Shown here piece by piece: positions 17,716 to 27,394 of a DNA stretch of 64,000 nucleotides. The stretch is from NCBI RefSeq assembly GCF_005160265.1, contig NZ_CP039865.1, positions 62,001-126,000 of the forward strand, in the 5' to 3' direction. The translations under genes and the position numbers were made by a program. Source of the DNA: Phreatobacter aquaticus. GTDB taxonomy: Bacteria; Pseudomonadota; Alphaproteobacteria; Rhizobiales; Phreatobacteraceae. Numbering within the stretch: position 1 is the stretch's first letter; each line of letters opens with the position of its first letter. Below the pieces are notes generated by a model, which was not told where the DNA came from, searched no databases, and saw only the letters and a list, made by a program, of their open reading frames with translations.

Positions 17716-20700
17716 ATGCGACATACCGTTCCCTGGAGTGTGAAAGGCGTTGATCACGACGCCCGGGAGGCAGCCAAGGAGGCTGCCCGCCGCTCCGGAA
17801 TGTCGCTTGGCGAATGGCTGAACACCATGATCGTCGATCGTGCCGATAGTGTGGACGCACCCGCAGACCTGTCGGCTGTGGCTCGCCGCCTCGACGGCCT
17901 CACCCAAAAGCTGGATGCCGTGACCCGGCGTGGCTCGGAGACGGCGATCCCTCGCGGTCATGCCGGCGGCGACACCAGCGAGATTGTCCGTGCCCTCGAC
18001 GCCGTCGCGCGATTGGCCGAACTGTCGGAAAGGCGCTCGGCTGCTGCGATCGAGGCCATCGAACGCATGTCCGCGAGCAGCCCCACCGATACGCGCTCTC
18101 CCCTGCAGACGCGCCTTTCGTCGCCGCCACTGGCCCCCTCGATCGTCGCGGATCCAGGCCGTTCATCGACCCAGGCTCAGCTTGAGGAGATCGCCCGGTC
18201 CATCCGCGGCATCAATGATGGGCCGTTGTCCCCGCACGATGCGCCTGTCGCCCCGCGCCGCAAAGGCTTCAACCGGGACATCGAATCCGCTGTCGCCGAA
18301 ATCGCCGCGCGTCAGCGCGCCCTTGACCTGCCCCGCGCCGAGGCTCCTGCAGCTGCGATGTCCGCGCCGGTCCGTCAGGCCGACTTCGGTCCCCTGGAGG
18401 AGCGCCTCGACTCGCTCAGCCGGCGGATGGACGCGATCCTCAATTCACAACTTCCTCGCGAAACGGTTCGCGACAGCGCGAATATTGCAGCCGAGATCGG
18501 ACGGCTGTCGCAGCAGATCGACGCCATCGCCCGCCCCTCCGGCGACGGACTGGAGCGGGAAATCCGCACCCTCGCCACACGCATCGAAGCCATGCGCGCA
18601 GAGCTTGGCCAGCGCGAGCACGTCTCGGCCGGCCGGGCGATCGCCGAAGTGCGCGCCGACCTTGCCGAGATCAACCAGCGCATCGGCAGCCTTGCACCCC
18701 GTCAGTCGGTCGAGACGCTGGAATTCGAGATCCATTCGCTGGGCGAGCGGTTGGCCGATGTGCGCGCTCAAGGGATCCCGGCCGAAGGTCTGGAATGGCT
18801 GGTCGCCGAATTCGAGCGCACCGTCGCCGGACTGACGCCGGCTGAGGGCATTGCCGAGGAAGTCCGCGCGCTGTCGCGCAAGCTCGACTCCGCCGGCCGC
18901 TACGGCCTCGATGCAGCCGATGCCGGCGAGTTGATCGCAGAGACCCGCGCCATTCGCGGCATGCTGTCCGAGACGGCAAGCCGCAAGTCGGTGGAGGCGC
19001 TTGCCGATCAGGTCGCCATGCTTGGCGAGCGCATGGATGCGCTGGCCGCTGACCGGCCGGCCCCGCAGGGCGAACAATTGGCGGCAGCCCTCGAGGCCCG
19101 GATCGAACAGATCACGGCGCGCATCGAGAATGCTGCCCGCCAGGCAGCTCCCCCCGCCACCGTTGCCAGCAATCCGGAACTGGAAGACGCGCTCCGCCGT
19201 CTTGCCGACAAGCTGGACGGCTCGTCGAGCAGCGCCAGCGATCCCAAGGCACTGGCCGAGATCGAACGCCACATCGTGTCGCTGGCCGCCAAGATCGATG
19301 CCACCGACCAGCGCTTCACCCAGCTCGGCACGATCGAGCGGGGGCTGTCCGACCTGTTCGTGCAGATGGAAGAGATGCGCGCCAGCGCCATCGAGGCGGC
19401 TGAGCGCGCCGCGCGTGGCGCCGTGGCTGGTCGCGGCTCGCCCGATGTCGATGCACTGAAGCGCGAGATCGAGGATCTGCGTCACGGCCAGGCTGCCACT
19501 GAGCAAAGGGCCCAGGGCGCCGTCGATGCCGTTCAGGAAACGCTGGAGCGCGTCGCCAAGCGCATTGCAGAGATCGAAACGGCGCCTGTAGCCGCACAGG
19601 CTTCGATGGCAGCGCCTGTTTCCATGGTCGAGGCCGAGCCCGTCGTCGCCAGAACCGTGCGCATCGCACCGCGCGCCGAGGACCGCGTCCAGGCCCCAGC
19701 GCCTGCTCAGAAGTCCGCGGCGGAGGCTTCGGCCCCTCAGCGCGTTCCTGCGGCAGCCGCACCGCCACGCCCCACCGGGCAGGTCGATCAGCCACTGGAA
19801 CCGGGCTCGGGCGCTCCGCGTCTTCGTCCGCCGGCGCCGGGTGCCGGCCAGGCGACGAGCAAGGGCGATTTCATCGCAGCCGCCCGCCGGGCTGCCCAGG
19901 CGGCGGCCGAGGCCAGCCAGTCGACACGTCCGGCCGGCAAGGACGGCGCCGACCAGTCTCCAAAAGCTTCGCTGTTCTCCCGCCTGCGTGGCGCCGGCAA
20001 GGCTCAGGCTGTTGAGCCGACCGTCGAGATCGAACCCGCTCCGCCGAAGGCCAGAAAGGCCCGCGAGGCGGCACCGGCCATCGTTGCCGGACCGGCGATC
20101 ATCAGCCATGTCGCGGACGAAGCCGAGGCAGGCCCGTCACTTGGCGAGAAGCTTGCCGCCAACCGCAAGACCATCGTGATGGGGATCGGCGCGGCCTTGC
20201 TGGTGGTTGCCGCTGGCGCGTCGACGCTGTCCACCCTGCGCAACAATGCCAATCCGGCCAACCCGGAGATGCGCGTCCCGAGCGCGCCCCCCGAGGTGAG
20301 CGAGCCCCCGGCCGCCCCGCCTGCACCCGAAGTTCCGGCCCCCAGCGCCGCACCATCCTCCGCGCCTTCCAGCGCCACCCCGGATGCACCTCCGCAGCCG
20401 CCGGCACCGGGCTCGTCGCAGACCGATGACCAGGCGCCGCTGACCACCGGCTCGCTCCCGGGCGCAGCCCGTCCGATCGCCGCCGTGCCTCCGGGCACGA
20501 CCGTCTCGCCGACAGGCTGGCAATCCGCCGCAGGCCGCCCCGCCGAACGGCCGCAGACGATCCCTCCTGCCCTTCGCGCAGCGGCCGACTCTGGCAATCC
20601 GGTCGCAGCCTATGACCTCGCGACCCGCTATCTCGAAGGGCGCGGCGTTCCCGTCAGCGCCACGGAAGCCGCGCGCTGGTACCAGCGCGCCGCCGATGCC

Positions 20701-21231
20701 GGCATCGCTCCCGCTCAATATCGCCTCGGCAGCCTTTACGAGAAGGGCACCGGCGTCGTCCGCGACCTCAACCGCGCCCGCACGCTCTATGAGCGCGCGG
20801 CGGAAGCCGGCAATGGCAAGGCCATGCACAATCTCGCGGTGATCTTCGCTCAGGGGCAGCAGGGTGACCGGCCGGATTATCGCACGGCCGCCAACTGGTT
20901 CCGCCGGGCCGCCAATCACGGCGTCACCGACAGCCAGTTCAACCTTGGCATCCTCTATGCCCGCGGCCTCGGCGTCGATCAGTCGCTGGCCGAGAGCTAC
21001 AAGTGGTTCGCACTTGCCGCCAATGGCGGCGACCAGGATGCGGCCAAGAAGCGCGACGAAGTGGCGGGCCGCCTGGACGCGCAGACCATGGTCGCGGCCC
21101 GTCTTGCGGTGCAGACCTTCACCGCCCGGCCCGAGCCGGAAGCCGCCGTTCGGGTGGCCATGCCGGCCGATGGATGGGGCGAGCCGACCGCCCAGTCCAC
21201 CCCGCGCCGCGCCCAGGCGACGCAGCGCTAA
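17716..21231 (+). CDS. PodJ-like coiled-coil/SEL1-repeat membrane protein
   Basis: 1171 residues. The N-terminus HTVPWSVKGVDHDAREAAKEAA with SGMSLGEWLN is a conserved opening of PodJ/SEL1-type polarity proteins in Rhizobiales. Residues about 45-640 are mainly heptad-rich coiled coil with recurring ALADQ/LGERMDAL-type segments. A Pro/Ala-rich stretch and a single membrane helix (IVMGIGAALLVVAAGASTL, near 825) follow. The periplasmic part begins with a Pro/Ala/Ser linker and ends in about four SEL1 repeats (AAYDLATRYLEGRGVP, AQYRLGSLYEKGTGV and others, about 965-1115). Characterised PodJ organises a cell pole and links cytoplasmic factors to periplasmic wall proteins. Start is ATG 17716 or GTG 17713. 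Confidence 0.8.
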   Translation: MRHTVPWSVKGVDHDAREAAKEAARRSGMSLGEWLNTMIVDRADSVDAPADLSAVARRLDGLTQKLDAVTRRGSETAIPRGHAGGDTSEIVRALDAVARLAELSERRSAAAIEAIERMSASSPTDTRSPLQTRLSSPPLAPSIVADPGRSSTQAQLEEIARSIRGINDGPLSPHDAPVAPRRKGFNRDIESAVAEIAARQRALDLPRAEAPAAAMSAPVRQADFGPLEERLDSLSRRMDAILNSQLPRETVRDSANIAAEIGRLSQQIDAIARPSGDGLEREIRTLATRIEAMRAELGQREHVSAGRAIAEVRADLAEINQRIGSLAPRQSVETLEFEIHSLGERLADVRAQGIPAEGLEWLVAEFERTVAGLTPAEGIAEEVRALSRKLDSAGRYGLDAADAGELIAETRAIRGMLSETASRKSVEALADQVAMLGERMDALAADRPAPQGEQLAAALEARIEQITARIENAARQAAPPATVASNPELEDALRRLADKLDGSSSSASDPKALAEIERHIVSLAAKIDATDQRFTQLGTIERGLSDLFVQMEEMRASAIEAAERAARGAVAGRGSPDVDALKREIEDLRHGQAATEQRAQGAVDAVQETLERVAKRIAEIETAPVAAQASMAAPVSMVEAEPVVARTVRIAPRAEDRVQAPAPAQKSAAEASAPQRVPAAAAPPRPTGQVDQPLEPGSGAPRLRPPAPGAGQATSKGDFIAAARRAAQAAAEASQSTRPAGKDGADQSPKASLFSRLRGAGKAQAVEPTVEIEPAPPKARKAREAAPAIVAGPAIISHVADEAEAGPSLGEKLAANRKTIVMGIGAALLVVAAGASTLSTLRNNANPANPEMRVPSAPPEVSEPPAAPPAPEVPAPSAAPSSAPSSATPDAPPQPPAPGSSQTDDQAPLTTGSLPGAARPIAAVPPGTTVSPTGWQSAAGRPAERPQTIPPALRAAADSGNPVAAYDLATRYLEGRGVPVSATEAARWYQRAADAGIAPAQYRLGSLYEKGTGVVRDLNRARTLYERAAEAGNGKAMHNLAVIFAQGQQGDRPDYRTAANWFRRAANHGVTDSQFNLGILYARGLGVDQSLAESYKWFALAANGGDQDAAKKRDEVAGRLDAQTMVAARLAVQTFTARPEPEAAVRVAMPADGWGEPTAQSTPRRAQATQR

Positions 21232-21332
21232 CGCCGTCCGACCTCGCGGCGTCGCGACGGGCGGCGCTTGTCGGTTGACACCTTCCCCAGCGGACCCCTC
21301 AATGCCTCAAAAGCATTCTGGGGAAACGTCTG

Positions 21333-24300
21333 ATGGCATCCGGCAATCCGCTCGCGCCTATCCCGCATCCGCCGAAGAAGCCGGTGATCGGCAACATGCT
21401 GACGGTGGACAGCGACATGCCGCTGCAAAGCCTGATGCAGCTCACCCGCGAGCAGGGCCCGATCTTCTGGCTCGACATGATGGGCACGCCGCTGGTGGTG
21501 GCCTCGGGCGCAGCCCTGGTGGACGAACTCTGCGACGAGAAGCGCTTCGACAAGGCGGTGCGCGGCTCGCTGCGCCGCATTCGCGCCATTGGCGGCGACG
21601 GGCTGTTCACCGGCGACACCCAGGAGGCCAACTGGTCGAAGGCCCACAACATCCTGCTGCCCACCTTCTCGCAGCGTGCCATGGTCAATTACCTGCCCAT
21701 GATGCTGGATGTCGCCTCCCAGCTCTGCCTCAAATGGGAGCGCATGAACGCCGACGACGAGATCGATGTCGTCCACGACATGACCGCGCTGGCCCTCGAT
21801 ACGATCGGGCTCTGTGGCTTCGACTACCGGTTCAACTCGTTCTACCGGCGCGACTACCACCCCTTCATCGACGCGCTCACCCGGACGCTCGAGACCTGCA
21901 TGATGCAGCGCGGCCTGCCGTTCGAGAGCGTCCTGCTGCGCAGCCGTCTGGCGCAGATGAAGGACGATGTCGACTTCATGAACAAGCTGGTCGACGACAT
22001 CATCCGCGAGCGGCGGCGCGGCGGCCACGGCACCGAGCAGAACGACCTCTTGAACTACATGCTGGCCGGCGTCGACAAGCAGACCGGCGAGAGCCTGTCG
22101 GATGAGAACATCCGCTACCAGATCAACACGTTCCTGATCGCCGGCCACGAGACGACATCGGGGCTGCTCTCGTTCACGCTCTATTTCCTGCTGAACCATC
22201 CAGACGTGCTGGCCAAGGCGACCGAAGAGGTCGACCGGGTGCTTGGCAACGACATCAACCTCCAGCCGACCTATGCCCAGGTGAATCAGCTCACCTACGT
22301 TTCACAGGTTCTGAAGGAGGCGCTACGCCTCTGGCCGACCGCGCCCGCCTTCGGACTTTATCCCTACAAGGACGAGGTGATTGGCGGGCAATATCCGCTG
22401 AAGTCGAAGACCTTCGTCACCGCGCTGACGCTGATGCTGCACCGCGACCCCTCTGTCTGGGGCTCCGACCCCGAGGCCTTCAATCCCGATCACTTCTCCC
22501 GCGAGGCGGAAGCCGAGCGGCCGGTCAACGCCTACAAGCCGTTCGGCAACGGCCAGCGGGCCTGCATCGGGCGGCAATTCGCGATGCAGGAGGCCGTCCT
22601 GGTGCTCGGCATGATCCTGCAGCGTTTCCAGCTCTTCGACCACACGAAGTACCAGCTGAAGATCAAGGAGACGCTGTCGATCAAGCCTGACGGCTTCAAG
22701 ATCAAGGCCCGGCCGCGGCCAGGCCGCACGCGCGGTACCATGATCGCAGCCGCCGGCGCGCCCGGTGCGGCCAGCGCGGTTGCAGCGTCGACGACGCCGA
22801 AGCACGGCACGAAATTGGCAGTCCTCTACGGCTCCAACCTCGGCGCCACGGAGGAAATCGCCCGCGCCATCGCGGAAGCGGGCGAGCGCAACGGTTTCGA
22901 CGTGACCCTGGCCGATCTCGACGACTTTGCCGGCAGGCTGCCGCGCGACGGCGCCGTTGTCATCGCCTGCGCGTCCTACAACGGCAGCGCACCCGACAAT
23001 GCCGCCCGCTTCGTGCAATGGCTGAACGAGGCCGGTGGCTCAGATCTGCTCGCAGGTGTGAACTATGCCGTGTTCGGCTGCGGCAATCGCGACTGGGCCT
23101 CGACCTATCAGGTCGTTCCGCGCCAGATCGACGAGCGGCTAGCAGCACTTGGCGCCCGCCGCATCATCGAGCGCGCCGAGGGCGATGCGCGCGAGGATAT
23201 GGACAGTCAGTTCCAGGACTGGCTTGGCAAACTCTATCCAGCCGTCGTCACGGCGCTCAACCTCGACATCGACCTCTCGGGTGCCGACAGGGCCGAGCCG
23301 CTCTATGCGGTCGAGACGATCGAGCCGGCGGCCACCAATGCGGCTGCGGCCGGCACCCACACGCTTGCGATCACCGCAAACCGCGAGCTTCAGACCTCGC
23401 CCGAGCGCTCAACCCGCCATATCGAGGTCAGTTTGCCGGCCGGCGTCACCTATCGCCCCGGCGACCATCTGAGCGTCGTGCCATCGAACGGCGAGGCACT
23501 GGTTGGCCGGGTGATCCGGCATTTCGGCTTCAGGGCCGACGCCCACATTCGCCTGTCGGCCCAGGGTGGTCGCCGGGCCGCACTGCCGGTCGACCAGCCG
23601 ATCGCGCTCGCCGACTTGCTCGCCCATCACGTGGAGCTTCAGGCGGTTGCCACCCGCAAGCAGGTGCAGACGCTGGCCGAACACACGCGCTGCCCGATGA
23701 CGCGGCCGAAACTCCAGGCGCTGGCGAGCGAAGCCGAACCTGGTGGCTATCGCAGCGAGATCTGGCTGAAACGCCGATCCGTTCTGGACCTTCTGGAAGC
23801 TCACCCCGCCTGTGAGCTGCCCTTCGCGGTGTTCATCGAGATGATGCCGCTGATGGCACCACGCTACTATTCGATCTCATCCTCACCGCTCGCATCGCCG
23901 GACAAGGCCAGCATCACCGTTGGCGTCGTTCGGGGCCCGGCCCGCTCGGGCCAGGGCGAGTTTGCGGGCACCTGCTCGACCTATCTCGCTGGCCAAACTG
24001 TCGGCGGGACCATCCAGGCCGCTATTCGCGAAACCAAGGCGGGCTTCCACCTGCCCGAAAGCCCGGCAACCCCCATCATCATGATCGGTCCCGGCACGGG
24101 CTTGGCCCCGTTCCGGGGCTTCTGCCTCGAGCGGCAGGCCCTCAAGGCACAAGGTGAAACGCTCGGGCCAGCCATGCTGTTCTTCGGCTGCCGCCATCCC
24201 GACCAGGACTTCATCTATCGCTCCGAACTGGAAGGCTTCGCCCGCGACGGCATCGCTGACCTGAAAGTCGCCTTCTCCCGTGACGGGGCCACCCGCACCT

Positions 24301-24530
24301 ATGTACAGGATCTGGTGCGAGCCGAACGCGCCAGGGTCTGGGCGATGATCGAGGCCGGCGCGGTGATCTTCGTCTGCGGCGATGGCAGCCGGATGGAACC
24401 CGACGTCAAGCGTGCTCTCGTCGATCTCTATTGCGACGAGAAGGAGGTGTCGCTGGAGGAGGGCGAGGCCTGGATCGAGCGCATGGGCCGGGACAACCGC
24501 TATGTCCTCGATGTCTGGGCATCCAGTTGA
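21333..24530 (+). CDS. Self-sufficient cytochrome P450-NADPH reductase fusion (CYP102/BM3-like)
   Basis: 1065 residues, catalytically self-sufficient monooxygenase; characterised relatives hydroxylate medium- and long-chain fatty acids near the omega end. Residues 1-465 are the P450: I-helix FLIAGHETTSG, ExxR in LKEALRLWP, and haem ligand Cys411 in FGNGQRACIG. Residues about 490-640 are the FMN domain (VLYGSNLGATEEIA), and 660-1065 the FAD/NADPH reductase (RYYSISSSP, GPGTGLAPFRGF, C-terminal DVWAS). All cofactor motifs are intact. A GGGGA site precedes the ATG. A TTGACA box (21275-21280) and a small AATGC/GCATT inverted repeat (21301-21317) lie just upstream. Neighbouring storage-lipid and phasin genes suit a fatty-acid role. 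Confidence 0.95.
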   Translation: MASGNPLAPIPHPPKKPVIGNMLTVDSDMPLQSLMQLTREQGPIFWLDMMGTPLVVASGAALVDELCDEKRFDKAVRGSLRRIRAIGGDGLFTGDTQEANWSKAHNILLPTFSQRAMVNYLPMMLDVASQLCLKWERMNADDEIDVVHDMTALALDTIGLCGFDYRFNSFYRRDYHPFIDALTRTLETCMMQRGLPFESVLLRSRLAQMKDDVDFMNKLVDDIIRERRRGGHGTEQNDLLNYMLAGVDKQTGESLSDENIRYQINTFLIAGHETTSGLLSFTLYFLLNHPDVLAKATEEVDRVLGNDINLQPTYAQVNQLTYVSQVLKEALRLWPTAPAFGLYPYKDEVIGGQYPLKSKTFVTALTLMLHRDPSVWGSDPEAFNPDHFSREAEAERPVNAYKPFGNGQRACIGRQFAMQEAVLVLGMILQRFQLFDHTKYQLKIKETLSIKPDGFKIKARPRPGRTRGTMIAAAGAPGAASAVAASTTPKHGTKLAVLYGSNLGATEEIARAIAEAGERNGFDVTLADLDDFAGRLPRDGAVVIACASYNGSAPDNAARFVQWLNEAGGSDLLAGVNYAVFGCGNRDWASTYQVVPRQIDERLAALGARRIIERAEGDAREDMDSQFQDWLGKLYPAVVTALNLDIDLSGADRAEPLYAVETIEPAATNAAAAGTHTLAITANRELQTSPERSTRHIEVSLPAGVTYRPGDHLSVVPSNGEALVGRVIRHFGFRADAHIRLSAQGGRRAALPVDQPIALADLLAHHVELQAVATRKQVQTLAEHTRCPMTRPKLQALASEAEPGGYRSEIWLKRRSVLDLLEAHPACELPFAVFIEMMPLMAPRYYSISSSPLASPDKASITVGVVRGPARSGQGEFAGTCSTYLAGQTVGGTIQAAIRETKAGFHLPESPATPIIMIGPGTGLAPFRGFCLERQALKAQGETLGPAMLFFGCRHPDQDFIYRSELEGFARDGIADLKVAFSRDGATRTYVQDLVRAERARVWAMIEAGAVIFVCGDGSRMEPDVKRALVDLYCDEKEVSLEEGEAWIERMGRDNRYVLDVWASS

Positions 24531-24564
24531 GCCATCAGCCCTTAACGTTGATGCTGCACTGCGG

Positions 24565-24593
24565 TTGACATTCATGCTGCAACGCACAATATC
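24565..24593 (+). promoter_or_regulatory. Candidate promoter and operator upstream of the GNAT gene
   Basis: A perfect TTGACA (24565-24570) is followed after 17 bases by AATATC, a weak -10. The spacer holds TGCTGCAACGCACAA (24575-24589), whose right half matches the palindrome upstream of the phasin gene at 25900-25914. A further TGC-rich stretch (GCTGCACTGC, 24553-24562) precedes it. Position and motif suggest repression by a PhaR-type regulator. Confidence 0.45.
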
Positions 24594-24647
24594 TCGTGTC
24601 TAGGGAATCGACGCCCTCGGGGAAACTTGTCCACGAGGAGACCGACC

Positions 24648-25181
24648 ATGGCACGAGCCACCAATGCGCTCGGCACCTTCCGCGAGCTGTCCCCCGAGGA
24701 CCAGCTTCTGTACCGCGATCATCTGATCCGGCTCGATGCCGAAACGCGCCGCGACCGCTTCAACGGTATCGCCGACGACGCGTTCATCGAGCGCTATTCC
24801 GCGCGCTGCTTCACCGGCCGCACGCGCCTCTTCGCCTATGTCGACGGGAGCGGCCAGATCCGCGGCTGCGCCGAGATCCATCCGCCGAGCCGTACGACAC
24901 CCGCCGACATCGCCTTCTCTGTCGAGCCTGAATTCCGGCGCCGGGGGATCGCGTCTGAGCTGTTCGAGGCGATCATCGTGGCCGCCGGTGCCCAGCGCAT
25001 CCGCACGCTCAGGATCACCTCCGGCGCGCAGAACGCCGCGATGCGGGCGCTCGCCCGCAAGTTTGGCGCGAGCTTCACCTATGATGCCGGAGAGGCAACC
25101 GGCTTGCTGTCGGTGCCCGCCTCAAGCGCGAAACCGCGCCGCTTCCCGGCAGATCAGGTTCAACGTCTCACGGCAGCCTGA
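24648..25181 (+). CDS. GNAT-family N-acetyltransferase
   Basis: 177 residues. The acetyl-CoA-binding motif A is FSVEPEFRRRGIASELFEAI (about 85-104), with the expected strand IRTLRITSG and helix NAAMRALARKFGA after it. ATG 24648 has a GAGGAG site; a frame start at 24627 is less well placed. The substrate is unknown. It shares an upstream TGC-rich motif with the convergent phasin gene and is separated from it by a strong bidirectional terminator, so it may belong to the polyhydroxyalkanoate regulon. Confidence 0.82.
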   Translation: MARATNALGTFRELSPEDQLLYRDHLIRLDAETRRDRFNGIADDAFIERYSARCFTGRTRLFAYVDGSGQIRGCAEIHPPSRTTPADIAFSVEPEFRRRGIASELFEAIIVAAGAQRIRTLRITSGAQNAAMRALARKFGASFTYDAGEATGLLSVPASSAKPRRFPADQVQRLTAA

Positions 25182-25221
25182 TCAGCCTGCAGCGGCGACC
25201 ATCACGCCGCCCCACCATACA

Positions 25222-25250
25222 AGAAGGCCCGCCATGATGGCGGGCCTTCT
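25222..25250. terminator. Bidirectional terminator between GNAT and phasin genes
   Basis: AGAAGGCCCGCC and GGCGGGCCTTCT form a perfect 12-base stem with a five-base loop. The A-rich and T-rich ends of the stem make it effective in both directions, and it sits between convergent genes. Confidence 0.85.
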
Positions 25251-25283
25251 GCATTGTGGGGAACGGTGGTCAGGCCTGGTGGA

Positions 25284-25793
25284 TCAGGCGGCCTTGCCGA
25301 ACGAGCCGAACTTGCCGACCTCGGCCTGAAGCGACTTCGCACCGTCGGTCGCGACCTGGCGGACGGTGTTGAAAGCGTCCTGCGCGCGGGTCAGGTTCGT
25401 CTGGCCGAGTTCGCGGAGATAGGCGACGTAGCGCTCGCCGGCATCCTTCGGGCTGGACGCATCGGCGATCGACTGGACGGCGCCGAGCGTCAGGGTGACA
25501 TTGGCAATGGTCGCATCGATGAGGCCGCGCGACACGCTGGCGCCGGCGCCGACGACGGCAACCAGGGCCTTCTCGACGGTGGCGGTGGCATTCAGAACGC
25601 TGGTCTCGGCATCGGCAACACGGACCTTGGCGGTCTCGGCATTGCGCTTGACGAAGTCACGGGCGGCGGTCGGAACCTGCAGCTTCTCCTGAGCGCCCTT
25701 CAGCGTCTCGAGAATCTGGGCAACCGGCGCGAAAGCGGTGGTCTCGGCCTTCGGGGCCTCGGCGGCTTTGGTCTTGGCGGTCTTCTCGGTCAT
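25284..25793 (-). CDS. Phasin-family polyhydroxyalkanoate granule protein
   Basis: 169 residues, almost entirely amphipathic helix with an Ala/Lys-rich N-terminus. The core (QILETLKGAQEKLQVPTAAR through AETSVLNATATVEKAL) has the phasin pattern; phasins coat PHB granules and control their number and size. The start ATG 25793 has a GGAG site, while the longer frame to 25922 runs through the promoter region. Two TGC-rich palindromes lie about 85-120 bases upstream, where a granule-sensing repressor such as PhaR could bind. A second phasin is encoded at 27395. Confidence 0.88.
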   Translation of the reverse strand: MTEKTAKTKAAEAPKAETTAFAPVAQILETLKGAQEKLQVPTAARDFVKRNAETAKVRVADAETSVLNATATVEKALVAVVGAGASVSRGLIDATIANVTLTLGAVQSIADASSPKDAGERYVAYLRELGQTNLTRAQDAFNTVRQVATDGAKSLQAEVGKFGSFGKAA

Positions 25794-25876
25794 TGTCGTC
25801 TCCATCCTCTTGAGAGCTATGGTTCGCCACGTCCAATAGCGGCCCGCGGCGAGCAGGGCCTTTATGGCACAGATTA

Positions 25877-25914
25877 TTGTGCAGTGCAACATATTTGATT
25901 TGTGCGACGCACAA
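25877..25914 (-). promoter_or_regulatory. Twin palindromic operator candidate of the phasin gene
   Basis: TTGTGCGACGCACAA (25900-25914) is a perfect 7-base palindrome around one base. TTGTGCAGTGCAACA (25877-25891) is a near copy with its centre 23 bases away, about two helical turns. PhaR-type repressors bind TGC-rich sites upstream of phasin genes in alphaproteobacteria, so this is the likeliest reader; the assignment is inferred. Confidence 0.5.
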
Positions 25915-25997
25915 TAACGCACGGCGAGCGCTTGCGGCCTTTTTGTTCGGCCCCGGCGGTCTTATGTCAGCCGCCAGACATTCTGCGGACAGGACCC

Positions 25998-27311
25998 ATG
26001 ACCCATCAGGATCAGCGACCGCCGTCATTCGCACGTCACGATGGCGGCACGATGACCGACCGAGACCGCGACAAGTTGGCCGGCCTGCGCAAGGCCAAGG
26101 TCGTGGCGACCAGCCTGCTGGTCGGGTCTGTATCGCTGATGGTGGTCTCCAAGCTGCTCGAGGCGCGCTATCCCGCCTTCGGCTATGTCGCCGCATTCGC
26201 GGAAGCCGCAACGATCGGCGGCCTTGCCGACTGGTACGCGGTGGTCGCACTGTTCAAGCGGCCGATGGGCCTGCCGATCCCGCACACCGCGATCATCCAG
26301 CAGAACCAGGGCCGCATTGCCGACAGCCTCGGCGAGTTCGTCGAGACGAACTTCCTCGCACCGGAGCCGGTGGCCGCCAAGCTGCGCGAAGTCGACTTTG
26401 CGAGCCTCATCTCGGAATGGCTCTCGGACCCCGCCAAGAGCGGCTCGCTCTCCCGCTTCGTGCTGAAGCTGGTACCGCAAGCCATGGCGAGCATGGACAA
26501 TTCCCGCCTCAAGGACTTCGTCTCCGAGCGCCTGATGGAGCAGGTTGGCGGTCTGAAGATCGCGCCCATCGCCGCCCAGCTCCTGTCGGCGGTTACCGCC
26601 GACGGGCGCCACCAGAAGCTGCTCGACCAGTTGCTCGGCGCCATCGAGACCATCCTGACCGACCAGGCGGCGCTCGATGGCATCCGCGACAAGATCCGCC
26701 AGGAACTGCCCTCGCTGTTCAAGCTGTTCCAGGCCGATGCCTATCTCCTGAAGAAGATCATCGCCTCCACAGGCTCATTCCTCGACGACGTGCGCGGCGA
26801 TCCCGACCATGCGCTGCGCCGCGAGTTCGACCGGTTCGTCCAGGCCTTCATCATCAATCTGCGCGACAGCCCCGACTATGCCGAGCGCGCCGAGAAGCTG
26901 AAGCGCGACCTGCTGGGCCGCCAGGAGGTGCGCGGGCTTGCCCAGGAGATGTGGAAGAGCCTCACGGCCTTCCTGGAACGGGATGCCCAGTCGCCGGAAT
27001 CCCGCATCGAGGCGCATCTCGCCGGCCTGCTCACCGATATCGGCCGCAAGCTCGCCACCGACGAGCGCATGAGCCGCGAGATCAACCAGGGCTTCGTCGT
27101 GGCACTCTCCGCCTTCGTCGAGCAGCAGAAGAGCAGCGCCTCCACCTTCATCGCTGACCAGGTCAAGTCCTGGGACATGCAGCAGATGATCCGCCTGATG
27201 GAGCTCAACATCGGCCGCGACCTGCAATACATCCGGCTGAACGGCACCCTGATCGGTGGCCTCGCCGGCCTCGTCCTTCACGTGATCGAGGTGCTCTTTC
27301 GGCTCGCTTGA
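25998..27311 (+). CDS. DUF445 membrane protein (YjiN-like)
   Basis: 437 residues. After a polar N-terminus come two hydrophobic segments (VATSLLVGSVSLMVV and FGYVAAFAEAATIGGLADWYAV), the latter carrying the DUF445 hallmark GGLADWYAVVALF. A long helical cytoplasmic or periplasmic region follows, and a final membrane helix (LIGGLAGLVLHVIEVLF) ends the protein. Length and layout match YjiN-like family members, whose function is unknown. The start ATG 25998 follows AGGA; ATG 26052 is an alternative. Transcription probably starts in the region shared with the divergent phasin gene. Confidence 0.85.
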   Translation: MTHQDQRPPSFARHDGGTMTDRDRDKLAGLRKAKVVATSLLVGSVSLMVVSKLLEARYPAFGYVAAFAEAATIGGLADWYAVVALFKRPMGLPIPHTAIIQQNQGRIADSLGEFVETNFLAPEPVAAKLREVDFASLISEWLSDPAKSGSLSRFVLKLVPQAMASMDNSRLKDFVSERLMEQVGGLKIAPIAAQLLSAVTADGRHQKLLDQLLGAIETILTDQAALDGIRDKIRQELPSLFKLFQADAYLLKKIIASTGSFLDDVRGDPDHALRREFDRFVQAFIINLRDSPDYAERAEKLKRDLLGRQEVRGLAQEMWKSLTAFLERDAQSPESRIEAHLAGLLTDIGRKLATDERMSREINQGFVVALSAFVEQQKSSASTFIADQVKSWDMQQMIRLMELNIGRDLQYIRLNGTLIGGLAGLVLHVIEVLFRLA

Positions 27312-27394
27312 AACAATCCTGTCGTCTGAATAGGGTTGAACAGGGCACGGCGGGGCGCGTGGGCTCCCCGGCCGGTCCGCGCGGAGAAGCGACA

